From Nostoc paludosum FACHB-159 (GTDB taxonomy: Bacteria > Cyanobacteriota > Cyanobacteriia > Cyanobacteriales > Nostocaceae), in assembly GCF_014698835.1 (NCBI RefSeq), contig NZ_JACJTU010000042.1:1-64000 (forward strand): a DNA stretch of 64,000 bases, written 5' to 3'. A program made the translations under genes and the position numbers. The notes under the pieces were generated by a model that was not told the origin of the DNA, made no database searches, and saw only the letters and a list, made by a program, of their open reading frames with translations. How positions within the stretch are numbered: position 1 is the first letter of the stretch; the number at the start of each line of letters is the position of its first letter. Shown one piece after another: positions 25,764 through 34,492 of this stretch.

Positions 25764-26246
25764 ATGCTCATTTACTTTGCTGCACCTCTGTTTTCACAAG
25801 CTGAACTACACTTTAACCAGTACCTCACTGAAAAACTCGAATCGCTCGGTTATCAAGTCTTTTTACCACAGCGCGATGGTGCAGAACGGCATAAGCCACC
25901 TTACGACAAAATGACCAAAGAGGAACGTAGATTGGCAATGTTCCAACTGGATACAGCAAAAATTATGGAGTCTGACGTATTTTTATTTGTATTAGATGGA
26001 CGTGTACCTGACGAAGGAGCCTGTGTAGAGCTTGGAGTTGCATATACCCACAAAAAACTTCAGCATCCAAACAAGTTGATAATTGGCTTGCATACTGATA
26101 TTCGCGCAGCATTCATCGGCTCAAAACTCAATCCAATGATATGCGTACCTTTGGAATACATTGCAATAACAGAGAAAGAATTGCTGCAAGTGTTAAGACA
26201 TTATCACGATTTTCAAGTTCTGCCTAATTTTACAAACCAGATTTAA
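25764..26246 (+). CDS. Nucleoside 2-deoxyribosyltransferase-like protein
   Basis: 160 residues from the ATG at 25764; an in-frame TTG at 25728 lies inside repeat-like DNA and is less likely. The fold motifs of the family are LIYFAAPLFSQAELHFN at the N-terminus, LPQRDG (about 38-43) and VLDGRVPDEGACVELGVAY (about 78-96), where the Glu of ACVELG is the usual nucleophile. The family cleaves or exchanges bases on deoxynucleosides for salvage; some members are general nucleotide hydrolases. Monocistronic between two repeat elements. Confidence 0.8.
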   Translation: MLIYFAAPLFSQAELHFNQYLTEKLESLGYQVFLPQRDGAERHKPPYDKMTKEERRLAMFQLDTAKIMESDVFLFVLDGRVPDEGACVELGVAYTHKKLQHPNKLIIGLHTDIRAAFIGSKLNPMICVPLEYIAITEKELLQVLRHYHDFQVLPNFTNQI

Positions 26247-26311
26247 CTGTAATTTGCTGTGATTTTTAAAGCCTATTTAAATTGTGAATTTTGAATTCTG
26301 AATTAGGTTTT

Positions 26312-26416
26312 TATAGCAATAGCCAAAGTGGTTAGGACATCGACAGATGATAAAACTTAGACACAAAAAGACTTTTCACCTAATCCCTAATCCCCAGTCC
26401 CCAGTCCCTTGCTATA
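26312..26416 (-). repeat. TATAGCA/TGCTATA element, copy e (inverted)
   Basis: Perfect TATAGCA (26312-26318) and TGCTATA (26410-26416) ends, 105 bp. Read in reverse it has GTGTC, TTTTA, GTCGATGTCCTAACC and GCTATA in the same order as the other copies. Its 7-mer part is of another type: CTAATCC, CCAGTCC. Confidence 0.7.
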
Positions 26417-26491
26417 CTTCAAGCGCCCAGACCCAAAGAGCCTGAGCGCTTGAATATTAGGTTGCAGAGAAACTTCTGCGAAGTGGGAGAA

Positions 26492-26863
26492 TTATGCGGT
26501 CATCATGTGCATAGATCTGCAAGATTCTGCACATTTGCGGCAAGCAGCAGCACATTCCATCATTTTGGCATCGTCGCTCATCATTTCACAAGCCATAGCG
26601 CAGCGATCGCACATTTCTGCACACAGCATACAAGTGCGTTCCATGAACTCAGAACCGCCCATCATCATGTTCATACACATCATGCACATTTCAGCGCAAT
26701 CACGCATCATGCTCATCATGCTCATCATGGTTTTATCCATGTGCATACCACCTTTGCTCATGCAGTGAGTCATGGTTTCCATGCACATTTTGTGACAGTT
26801 CATACAAGCATCTATACAAGCTTGCATTTCTGAAGTCATGGTTTCAGTCATCATCATCATCAT
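26492..26863 (-). CDS. Met/Cys-rich four-helix copper-binding protein (Csp/DUF326-like)
   Basis: 123 residues from the ATG ending at 26863, chosen because AAGAGG lies 8 bp upstream; an upstream in-frame start at 26950 is possible. Cys pairs are arranged CxxxC along helices: CIDACMNCHKMCMET, CAEMCMMCMN, CMLCAEMCDRCAMACEM and CAAACRKCAESC. Met is extremely frequent (MMMMM, TMMSMMSMM). This matches the Csp copper-storage/DUF326 ferredoxin-like four-helix bundle that stores Cu(I). No TAT or Sec signal, so cytosolic. Likely copper-regulated, but no operator was identified. Confidence 0.85.
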   Translation of the reverse strand: MMMMMTETMTSEMQACIDACMNCHKMCMETMTHCMSKGGMHMDKTMMSMMSMMRDCAEMCMMCMNMMMGGSEFMERTCMLCAEMCDRCAMACEMMSDDAKMMECAAACRKCAESCRSMHMMTA

Positions 26864-27365
26864 AGGAAATACCTCTTGATTTATTGATGCATTAACAACG
26901 TCCTTGTTAGGACTACTTATAACAGTAGCCCTATCTTTTTTAGCAGTCAATGGGGCTTTTTCTTCAGAATTTATAAGCCTACTATCCCGATATAATTACC
27001 GGAAATTTAGATTAATTCTCCAGTTATTTAGTGTTGTTTTTGCAAAGATTCATACATGTTAAGGCTTGGATACTCCCGTTTTTAAGTGGAGTTTATCGGA
27101 CAAATCAATTTTACGTTGGGGATCAAAAGTGAGAGCTAAATATTCGAGAGAAAATAATGTCATTTTTTTTAACAAATGCCTAAAAAAATATTTATTAACT
27201 TATATTAATTCAAGAATTATTAAGTTATATTAGCTTGAAATTAGACATGCTTCAAAGTTACACAACAACAGCATGAAAATCTCTTGACCCGTGCATACAC
27301 ACTATAGGAGTAAAGCATTCTGCGCTTTACTCCTACATCCACTCTGCACTGCCTACTTCCTAATT
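26864..27365. other. AT-rich stretch between copper protein and transsulfuration genes
   Basis: About 500 bp. It holds the copper-protein promoter. Near 27195-27240 there are imperfect direct repeats around TTATATTA. At 27305-27335 is a hairpin, TAGGAGTAAAGC / GCTTTACTCCTA with a short loop, lying 30 bp after the end of the cystathionine gamma-lyase gene and probably marking its 3' end. No other gene is seen. Confidence 0.45.
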
Positions 27366-28502
27366 TCAAGAAAGAGCATTTTCTAAATCAGCTTGTAAAT
27401 CTTGCTGATGCTCAATTCCTACTGAAAGACGGACTAAATTATCCTTTATTCCCCGCTTAAGTCGTTCTGTTTCTGGTAGAGAACCGTGGGTCATTTTCGT
27501 GGGATAACAAAGCAGCGACTCAACTCCTCCCAAACTTTCAGCCAGCAAAAACAACTTAAGTCGAGAAGCAAATTTTTCAACCTCAGCAAAACCGCCTTTT
27601 AATTCCAAACTAATCATCCCCCCAAAGCCAGACATTTGCTCTTTTGCTAGTTGGTGTTGTTCGTGGGTAGGTAAGCCTGGATAATAAATTCGCTCAACTT
27701 TAGGATGCTTTTCTAAAAATTTAGCCAAAAATAAAGCGTTTTTTTCATGTTCTCGCATTCTCACAGCAAGAGTTTTAATTCCTCGCAGCACTAACCAACT
27801 ATCAAAAGGACTGGGAATAGCTCCGATCGCATTTTGATAAAACTTCAGTTCCGTGTATAGTTGCTCATTAGATGTAATAACTGCGCCACCAATAATATCA
27901 CTGTGTCCCCCTAGATATTTCGTAGTGCTGTGAACTACAATATCAGCACCTAAATCTAACGGTCTTTGAAAATAAGGACTAGCAAAGGTATTATCAACTA
28001 CTAAAATCAGATTGTGTTTGCGGGCAATATTCGCTAAGGCTGCAATATCAATAATTTTTAACAAAGGATTGGTAGGAGTTTCAATCCAAATTAACTTAGT
28101 ATTTGGTAGAATTGCAGATTCAAAATCAGCGATATTATCAATATCTACATAGGTAGTTGTCACACCCCAATTTTTGACAACCTTTTCTAACAAACGATAA
28201 GTACCACCATATAAGTCATCGCCAGCAACAATATGGTCGCCACTTTTGAGCAGACTTAATACAGTGGTGGTTGCAGCCAAGCCAGAGGCAAATGCTAAAC
28301 CAAATTTACCATTTTCAATAGAAGCTAAAGCCTCTTCTAAAGCAGTGCGCGTAGGGTTTCCTGTGCGAGAATATTCATATCCCTTGTGCTGACCTATGGC
28401 TTCTTGTTCATAGGTGGAAGTCAAATAAATAGGGACAATTACTGCACCTGTTTGGGGGTCTGATTGCTGACCTTCATGAATTGCTTTAGTTTCAAATTCC
28501 AT
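27366..28502 (-). CDS. Cystathionine gamma-lyase/synthase family PLP enzyme
   Basis: 378 residues. It has the Cys/Met metabolism PLP-enzyme layout: EYSRTGNPTRTALE (about 43-56), ASGLAATTTVLSL (about 73-85), GDDLYGGTYRLLE, DNTFASPYFQRPLDLGAD (about 169-186), and the PLP lysine in VHSTTKYLGGHSDIIGG (about 189-205). It acts on cystathionine or O-acyl-homoserine. Being 13 bp behind a cystathionine beta-synthase-like gene, cystathionine gamma-lyase (reverse transsulfuration, cystathionine to cysteine) is the best fit. Gamma-synthase activity cannot be excluded by sequence alone. Confidence 0.87.
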   Translation of the reverse strand: MEFETKAIHEGQQSDPQTGAVIVPIYLTSTYEQEAIGQHKGYEYSRTGNPTRTALEEALASIENGKFGLAFASGLAATTTVLSLLKSGDHIVAGDDLYGGTYRLLEKVVKNWGVTTTYVDIDNIADFESAILPNTKLIWIETPTNPLLKIIDIAALANIARKHNLILVVDNTFASPYFQRPLDLGADIVVHSTTKYLGGHSDIIGGAVITSNEQLYTELKFYQNAIGAIPSPFDSWLVLRGIKTLAVRMREHEKNALFLAKFLEKHPKVERIYYPGLPTHEQHQLAKEQMSGFGGMISLELKGGFAEVEKFASRLKLFLLAESLGGVESLLCYPTKMTHGSLPETERLKRGIKDNLVRLSVGIEHQQDLQADLENALS

Positions 28503-28515
28503 TATTTTTCCTTGA

Positions 28516-29877
28516 TTATTCTTGGGTTTGGCTAATCCAATATCTAATTAAATCTGCTCTGGTAATTAATCCAATAGGAACATCACCGCGCTTAATAATA
28601 ATGCCTGTGGTTCCTGATAAAAGCAGCCGATAAGCTTCTGAAACATCAACTTCTTCATCAAGAATTGGTAGTGGTTTACCCATCACTGCTGAAACTTCCT
28701 GATTGGAAAAGTTAATACCATCATGTAGGAATTTCATTAAAGAAGCTTCATTAATACTTCCTACTACATGATGATTATCAATCACTGGTAGCTGAGAAAT
28801 ATTTAATTTTTGCAGATAGTTTGTGGCTTGGCTCAAAGTATCACGGGGACTAACAGCAACTAGCGAAGGAAAATCTGTTTTTTGAGCAAGAATTTCTCCA
28901 ACTTTAGTACTTTTGACTGCTGTACCTTCCCAAAACCCATTTTCCTGCATCCACGCATCTGAGTAAATTTTATTAATATAATTTCTTCCCGTATCTGGTA
29001 ATAGCACTACAATATACTTTGGCTCTGTTAATCTAGCTGCGTATTTCAATGCTGCGGCTACTGCTGTACCACACGAACCTCCTACTAATAAGCCTTCTTC
29101 CCGTGCTAAACGACGAGCCATATTAAATGACTCCTTATCACTAACCCGAACCATTTCATCTACTATTTGACGATTAAAAGTTTTGGGAATAAAGTCTTCG
29201 CCAATTCCTTCAACTTTGTAAGATTTGGGTGTGTCACCGGAAAGAATTGAACCTTCCGGATCTGCACCAACAATTACGATATTTGGATTTTGCTCTTTGA
29301 GATATTTGGCAACTCCGGAAATTGTACCACCTGTTCCCATTCCGGCAACAAACACATCCACTTTACCATTACTATCTGACCAGATTTCTGGGCCTGTAGT
29401 TAAATAATGTGCTAAAGGATTATTTGGGTTTTCAAATTGATTTGGCCTATAAGCTTTGGGTATTTCTTTGGCAAGTCTTTCCGCTACACCGTTATAACTT
29501 TCTGGTGAGTCAGGCGGTACAGATGTGGGAGTAACAACTACTTCCGCACCATAAGCTTTGAGCAAATTGATTTTATCCTGACTCATTTTATCAGGCATGA
29601 CGAATATACAGCGATATTTTTTTACTGCTGCAATTAAAGCTAATCCTACGCCAGTATTGCCTGCGGTGGCTTCAATAATAGTACCACCAGGTTGGAGTTG
29701 ACCTATTTTTTCTGCGGCTTCAATCATAGTTAAGGCAATTCTATCCTTGGTGCTGCCGCCAGGATTAAGATATTCTACTTTGGCATAAATAGTTGAGTGA
29801 ATATCTTCGGTAATCTTGTTAAGTTTGATTAATGGAGTTCTACCAATTGCTTGCAATATATTTTCGTAAGTAGTCAT
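28516..29877 (-). CDS. Cystathionine beta-synthase (PLP domain plus CBS pair)
   Basis: 453 residues. The PLP fold II domain carries the Schiff-base lysine in NPGGSTKDRIAL (about 34-45), EATAGNTGVGLAL (about 64-76) and the phosphate-binding GTGGTISGVAKYL (about 180-192). The C-terminal about 120 residues contain two CBS motifs (VSPRDTLSQATNYL; VSEAYRLLLSGTTGIIIKR) that usually sense SAM or nucleotides. The CBS pair separates it from cysteine synthase CysK. It condenses serine and homocysteine to cystathionine. Operon with the gamma-lyase 13 bp downstream. Confidence 0.87.
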   Translation of the reverse strand: MTTYENILQAIGRTPLIKLNKITEDIHSTIYAKVEYLNPGGSTKDRIALTMIEAAEKIGQLQPGGTIIEATAGNTGVGLALIAAVKKYRCIFVMPDKMSQDKINLLKAYGAEVVVTPTSVPPDSPESYNGVAERLAKEIPKAYRPNQFENPNNPLAHYLTTGPEIWSDSNGKVDVFVAGMGTGGTISGVAKYLKEQNPNIVIVGADPEGSILSGDTPKSYKVEGIGEDFIPKTFNRQIVDEMVRVSDKESFNMARRLAREEGLLVGGSCGTAVAAALKYAARLTEPKYIVVLLPDTGRNYINKIYSDAWMQENGFWEGTAVKSTKVGEILAQKTDFPSLVAVSPRDTLSQATNYLQKLNISQLPVIDNHHVVGSINEASLMKFLHDGINFSNQEVSAVMGKPLPILDEEVDVSEAYRLLLSGTTGIIIKRGDVPIGLITRADLIRYWISQTQE

Positions 29878-30102
29878 AATAGCAGCTATTAATGAGTTAT
29901 AAAATGCTGTCTTGGTTATCTTTGCGTACTTTGTGTACTTCGCGGTTTGTTAAAAAAATTAATTTCACGATTCAAATATGTTGCTATAATTGGTAATCAT
30001 TATTACAAAAACTAAAGAGTTCCAATTATTGAATGTTGGATACATTTAGATGTAAAAACGAACTGCAAAGGACGCAAAGGTCGCAAAGATAAGAAAATCC
30101 TC
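29878..30102. other. Spacer with TTTGCG-type repeats
   Basis: 225 bp. CTTTGCGTACTTTGTGTACTTCGCGG at its left end (split by repeats) and GCAAAGGACGCAAAGGTCGC near 30066-30085 are inverted relatives of the same dispersed repeat, framing an AT-rich core. It separates the aminotransferase from cystathionine beta-synthase, all on the minus strand. Promoter for the transsulfuration operon is likely here. Confidence 0.45.
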
Positions 30103-31293
30103 TTAGGATGTTGGTTGTAGAGTTGGTTGGAGTTTGAGTAATCTATCGCTTGCTGCTTGCAATGTTTCAAGTCTTTTGCTAAAGCAGAATCTAATCAATG
30201 AATGTCCTTTTTCAGGTTGGTGAAAAAAGCTGGAACCAGGAACTACAGCAACACCAATATCTTTAATTAAATGGTAAGTAAATTCAACGTCGCTTTTGTA
30301 GCCGAATTGGGAAATATCTGCAAGAACATAATAGGCTCCTTTGGGAAGGAAGTAGGGAATACTAACTCGATCTAGAATTTGTAAAATGTTGTCTCGCTTC
30401 TGTTGATAGAGTTTGGCTAATTCTTGATAATAGGATGGCGGTAGTTGCATGGCGGCAACTCCGGCTCGTTGCAATGGTGCAGGGGCACCTACTGTTAAGA
30501 AATCATGGACTTTACGAATGGCTGCCGTTAATTCTGGGTTTGCTAGAATATAGCCGACTCGCCATCCGGTGACGCTGTAGGTTTTGGATAGTCCGTTAAT
30601 GGTAACTGTGCGTTCTTCCATTCCGGGAAGAGTTGCTAAGGCGATATGTTGAGCGCCATCGTAGAGAATGTGTTCATAGATTTCGTCAGTAAAGGCTAGT
30701 ACATCCCACTTTTGACAAAGTTCGGCAATTAGGATGAGTTCTTCACGGGTGAAGACTTTGCCGGTGGGGTTGTGCGGTGTATTAATAATAATGGCTTTGG
30801 TATTAGCGTTGAAAGCTTGACGCAACTGTGTTTCATCAAATGTCCAATGTGGAGGATGTAGTGTCACATAGCGGGGTGTAGCGCCAGCTAGAATTGCATC
30901 GGGGCCATAGTTTTCATAATAAGGCTCAAATACAATTACTTCGTCACCAGGATCTACTGTGGCCAGCATTACAGCTGCCATTGCTTCTGTGGAACCACAA
31001 GTCACAGTGATTTGAGTTTCGGGGTTGATATCTAAGCCGAGATACCAGCGAACTTTGTTGGCGATCGCTTCCCGAAATGGGCGATCGCCCCAAGTGATAG
31101 CATATTGGTTAACATCAGCCTCTATTGCTTCATAAGCTGCCTGCTTCAACTCCTCAGGACAAGGAAAATCAGGAAATCCCTGGGCTAAATTCACCGCACC
31201 ATATTGCAGTGCCACCCTTGTCATTTCTCGAATTACCGACTCCGTAAACTGGCCTGCCTTGGCTGATATTTTTTGGCGCTGCATCTGACTCAC
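30103..31293 (-). CDS. Class I/II PLP-dependent aminotransferase
   Basis: 396 residues. Fold-type I aminotransferase: GAVNLAQGFPDFPCPEELK (about 33-51), INTPHNPTGKVFTREEL (about 167-183) and the PLP lysine in NGLSKTYSVTGWRVGY (about 231-246), plus a C-terminal IRFCFSKRLETL with the substrate-carboxylate Arg. The QGFPDFP signature is shared with kynurenine/methionine aminotransferases (YbdL and CCBL-like). A methionine or aromatic aminotransferase role would fit the sulfur-related neighbours, but the substrate is inferred only. Confidence 0.85.
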   Translation of the reverse strand: MSQMQRQKISAKAGQFTESVIREMTRVALQYGAVNLAQGFPDFPCPEELKQAAYEAIEADVNQYAITWGDRPFREAIANKVRWYLGLDINPETQITVTCGSTEAMAAVMLATVDPGDEVIVFEPYYENYGPDAILAGATPRYVTLHPPHWTFDETQLRQAFNANTKAIIINTPHNPTGKVFTREELILIAELCQKWDVLAFTDEIYEHILYDGAQHIALATLPGMEERTVTINGLSKTYSVTGWRVGYILANPELTAAIRKVHDFLTVGAPAPLQRAGVAAMQLPPSYYQELAKLYQQKRDNILQILDRVSIPYFLPKGAYYVLADISQFGYKSDVEFTYHLIKDIGVAVVPGSSFFHQPEKGHSLIRFCFSKRLETLQAASDRLLKLQPTLQPTS

Positions 31294-31599
31294 CCCTTTG
31301 CCTCTTATACGATAATTTCTGTAAACCCAAATAAAACCGTAATATCGATAGATTTATCGTAGTATACTCAAATTCCCAATCGAGAGGAAGGAGTGAGAAT
31401 TAGGCATGGGAAGAAGACAAGGGGAAAGAGAAAGGGGTAAGGGGAAAGATTAAATTTATTCCTTTTCCCTTTTCCCTTTAACCTTTTCCCTTTTCCCCTG
31501 TTCCCCCTGCCCAATCCCTAATCCCCAGTCCCCAGTCCCCTATATACTAAATTATTGAGATTAATAGTCAATTATTGAAGGTACTAATCCAGAATCATC
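31294..31599. repeat. Short-repeat cluster between divergent genes
   Basis: 306 bp. About 31380-31545 is made of GGGGAAAG-, TTTTCCCTTT- and CCCAGTCC-type short units. The two arms (GGGGAAAGAGAAAGGGG and CCTTTTCCCTTTTCCCC) are partly complementary. Promoters of both flanking genes must lie in the AT-rich ends. Confidence 0.55.
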
Positions 31600-32199
31600 A
31601 TGAAATCTTTGCACCGTCCCGATCTCTATAGCTGGTCTAGTTTCAATCCGGCAAGAAATATTGATTTCAATGGGATTGCCTGGATTCGCCCAGATGGCAA
31701 CATCTTGATTGACCCAGTAGCGCTATCAAACCATGATTGGAATCATTTGCAATCCCTCGGTGGTGTGGGTTGGATTGTGTTGACGAATTCCGAACATGTC
31801 AGGGCAAGTAAAGAAATTGCCGATCAAACTTATGCCAAGATAGCCGGTCCTGTGGCGGAAAAAGACAGTTTTCCCATACACTGCGATCGCTGGCTATCTG
31901 ATGGTGAAGAATTTGTACCCGGACTAAAGGTGATTGAACTCCAAGGTTCTAAAACGCCCGGTGAACTGGCTCTATTACTGGAGGAAACAACGTTGATTAC
32001 AGGGGATTTAGTACGGGCACGCAAGGCAGGTAGTTTGACAATATTACCTGATGACAAGCTACTGAATCGAGAGCAGGCTATTGCTTCTGTGCGGAGATTG
32101 GCAGAACTCAGCCAGGTAGAAGCTGTGTTAGTGGGGGATGGTTGGCCTGTGTTCCGCGATGGACGCGATCGCTTAAAGGAACTTGTGGCAACGTTATAA
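31600..32199 (+). CDS. Metallo-beta-lactamase-fold-like protein lacking the metal motif
   Basis: 199 residues. The overall pattern is MBL fold: ILIDPVALS (about 36-44), GWIVLTNSEHVRASKEIA (about 57-74), FVPGLKVIELQGSKTPGELALLL (split over about 104-126), LITGDLVRA and AVLVGDGWPVF near the end. The zinc motif HxHxDH is replaced by NSEHVRAS, and the later His/Asp ligands are weak (SKTPGEL; TGDLV; GDGWPVF). So it may be catalytically dead, or a ligand-binding relative. A strong hairpin follows the stop. Confidence 0.7.
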   Translation: MKSLHRPDLYSWSSFNPARNIDFNGIAWIRPDGNILIDPVALSNHDWNHLQSLGGVGWIVLTNSEHVRASKEIADQTYAKIAGPVAEKDSFPIHCDRWLSDGEEFVPGLKVIELQGSKTPGELALLLEETTLITGDLVRARKAGSLTILPDDKLLNREQAIASVRRLAELSQVEAVLVGDGWPVFRDGRDRLKELVATL

Positions 32200-32202
32200 A
32201 TA

Positions 32203-32239
32203 GCTGGAACGATGCCTTCGCCTTAGGCATCATTCCAGC
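32203..32239 (+). terminator. Intrinsic terminator after the MBL-like gene
   Basis: GCTGGAA-C-GATGCCT, loop, AGGCATC-A-TTCCAGC: a 14-bp stem with one mismatch, 4 bp after the stop, followed within 15 bp by a T-rich stretch. Confidence 0.75.
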
Positions 32240-32408
32240 CAAAATTTATACATTTTTTTAAAACTATTATTGAGTGTTATGAGAAGTTCCTTTTTTTTTT
32301 AAGCAATGTGGAAGTTTACAATCAGTGGCAGATGCGACACCGAACTGTTATCAATATATTGGTAGTTAGCAATTTGACTGACTAGCTACGTAAATTGAGA
32401 GGGGAAGG

Positions 32409-33671
32409 ATGAACAGTTGCCGCGTTGTCGTTGTTGGCGCTGGATTCGGTGGGTTGCAAGCTGCAAAATGTTTAGCTGATTCTGGTATAGATGTACTATT
32501 AATCGATCGCAACAACTATCACACCTTTGTACCGTTGTTGTATCAGGTTGCCACAGGTCAATTAGAACCTGAGTACATTGCTTACCCGATTCGGGCAATT
32601 TTACGGCGATTCTCTTTCTTACGGAATAAAGCTAAGATTCAGTTTTTAATGGCTGAAGTTAAGCAAATTGATTTTTCCAAACGAACTATTGAAACAGAAA
32701 CTTGTTTAATTAGCTATGACTTTCTTGTGCTAGCAACTGGAAGCCAAACGCAGTTTTTGGGAGTTCCTGGGGCTTCAGAATATGCTTTTTCCATGAGAAC
32801 GTTAGAAGAAGCAATAGCCATTCGCAATCAGATTTTGTTTTGTTTTGAGCGAGCTATTCAAGAATCTGATTCATCACGACGCGAACAACTGCTGACGTTT
32901 ACAATTGTCGGCGGTGGAGCAACCGGTGTTGAAGTGGCGGGTGCTTTAGCAGAAATGCTTCGAGGTCATTTGCGTCGAGATTATCCCACACTTTTGCCCC
33001 AAGTGAGGTTGATTCTAATACAATCTAGCGATCGCTTATTGGCCGAACTGCCAAAAAAGTTAGGAGCTTACACTCATAAACGATTACATCAACTAGGAGT
33101 AGAGGTTTATCTGCTTTCCAAAGTCACTAGAGTGACTTCTGAATCTGTATATCTGCAAAACGATGAGGTAATTCCAACTGCAACCGTCATTTGGACTGCG
33201 GGGGTAGAGGCAAATTATCCCACAATATTAGACGAGCCTTCTTTGGCAAATAAACGCAAGTTAATTGTTCATCCCACCCTGCAATTGCTAGAACAACCTA
33301 ATGTTTATGCCATTGGGGATCTGGCATATCTAGAAAAGAACGGCAAACCATTAGCTGGATTTGCATCAGAGGCACTTCAACAAGGCGTGGCTGTAGCTCG
33401 AAATATTCAGCTGCAATTTCGAGGTAAATCACCACAACCTTTTAGCTATTTCCACAAAGGAATATTAGTGATTATTGGTTGCTATTCAGGTGTGGCAAAA
33501 ATTGGCACATTTGCCATTACAGGCTGCTTGGCTTGGCTGATGTGGCTGGGAGTTCACTTAATATATCTTCCTGGCCACCGCAGTCGCTTATTAGTGTTAC
33601 TTACTTGGCTTCATACTTATTTATCACGCGATCGCTCAGTTCGCTTAATTCTGTCTGTGAAAAAACGTTAG
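32409..33671 (+). CDS. Type II NADH dehydrogenase (NDH-2)
   Basis: 420 residues. FAD motif VVVVGAGFGGLQAAKCLADSG (split at about 5-25), then IDRNNYHTFVPLLYQVATGQL, typical of NDH-2. The NADH motif is TIVGGGATGVEVAGALAEM (about 167-185). YAIGDLAYLEKNGKPL (about 301-316) is the second FAD contact, with GFASEALQQG after it. The C-terminus has a hydrophobic segment (CLAWLMWLGVHLIYLPG, about 372-388) that can anchor it to the membrane. It passes electrons from NADH to quinone without pumping protons and is thought to have redox-sensing roles in cyanobacteria. Confidence 0.88.
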   Translation: MNSCRVVVVGAGFGGLQAAKCLADSGIDVLLIDRNNYHTFVPLLYQVATGQLEPEYIAYPIRAILRRFSFLRNKAKIQFLMAEVKQIDFSKRTIETETCLISYDFLVLATGSQTQFLGVPGASEYAFSMRTLEEAIAIRNQILFCFERAIQESDSSRREQLLTFTIVGGGATGVEVAGALAEMLRGHLRRDYPTLLPQVRLILIQSSDRLLAELPKKLGAYTHKRLHQLGVEVYLLSKVTRVTSESVYLQNDEVIPTATVIWTAGVEANYPTILDEPSLANKRKLIVHPTLQLLEQPNVYAIGDLAYLEKNGKPLAGFASEALQQGVAVARNIQLQFRGKSPQPFSYFHKGILVIIGCYSGVAKIGTFAITGCLAWLMWLGVHLIYLPGHRSRLLVLLTWLHTYLSRDRSVRLILSVKKR

Positions 33672-33773
33672 TGAAGAGTGAGGAGTTAGGAATGAGGAGT
33701 TAGGAGTTAGGAGTTAGGAATTATTCTCCTTGTCCCCTTGTCCTTTTCTCTCCCCATCTCCCCATCTCCCGAT
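33672..33773. repeat. GAGTTAGGA repeat between convergent genes
   Basis: Repeats of GAGTTAGG (33690-33720) followed by CTCCCCATCTCCCCATCTCC. It separates NDH-2 from msrB. No clear hairpin terminator. Confidence 0.6.
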
Positions 33774-34298
33774 TTATGCAGGAACAAACTTCAGCGAAAC
33801 ACCGTTCATGCAGTAGCGCTGGCCTGTGGGTGCAGGGCCATCATCAAAAACATGACCCAGATGACCACCACAGCGACTACAATGCACTTCAGTTCTAGTC
33901 ATAAACAACGACCTATCTACAGTAGTAGCGATCGCACCTTCAATTGGTTTATAAAAGCTAGGCCAGCCAGTACCGCTATTAAATTTGGTCTCAGATGTAA
34001 ACAACGGTTGTTCGCATCCAGCACAATAATAAGTGCCTTCATCGTATTGTTTATCGAGAGGGCTAGTGTGAGCGCGTTCAGTCCCGTGTTTACGCAATAC
34101 GCGAAACTGTTCTGGCGTTAAAATCTGACGCCACTCTTCCTCAGGTTTGCTAATTTCAAATCTACTGTTAGAAGTTGTCATTTCTTCTGACCCCCATTTG
34201 ATATACCTTGATAACAAAGCTGTGCCAACTATTACTGCACTAGCCTGTAAAAAATACCGCTTGTCCATATATCTATTATTTTCTATTTCCTGGCTCAC
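33774..34298 (-). CDS. msrB: Peptide-methionine (R)-S-oxide reductase, membrane-anchored
   Basis: 174 residues. A hydrophobic anchor occurs at about residues 14-33 (YFLQASAVIVGTALLSRYIKW), so the enzyme probably faces the lumen or periplasm. The MsrB domain shows two zinc CxxC pairs (YYCAGCEQPLF and VHCSRCGGHLGHVFDDGP) and the catalytic Cys in GQRYCMNGVSLKF near the C-terminus. It reduces methionine-R-sulfoxide in oxidised proteins. The start may be Met at residue 11 (MDKRYFLQ). Monocistronic, convergent with NDH-2. Confidence 0.9.
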   Translation of the reverse strand: MSQEIENNRYMDKRYFLQASAVIVGTALLSRYIKWGSEEMTTSNSRFEISKPEEEWRQILTPEQFRVLRKHGTERAHTSPLDKQYDEGTYYCAGCEQPLFTSETKFNSGTGWPSFYKPIEGAIATTVDRSLFMTRTEVHCSRCGGHLGHVFDDGPAPTGQRYCMNGVSLKFVPA

Positions 34299-34492
34299 TG
34301 GCCCATCAGCTCCAGTACGGTATTCCCGGCTTTAATTATCAGAATTAGCGATCGCTCTGAATTAACCCTGATAATCTGATTAAAATTAGATGAGAAACAA
34401 CAAATTACTCATAGAAGACTGGACGGAAATCCGATCCACTTGACTTGATTCCCCGCTTTAAATAAAAATCTACTAAAATTCTGCATTTCTCT

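Noticed and set aside
26450..26833. 127-codon His-rich frame on the plus strand
   Set aside because: Antisense to the Met/Cys-rich copper protein; Met codons (ATG) read as CAT give His. A mirror artefact.
33738..34121. 127-codon plus-strand frame over msrB
   Set aside because: Antisense to msrB, which has all MsrB motifs.
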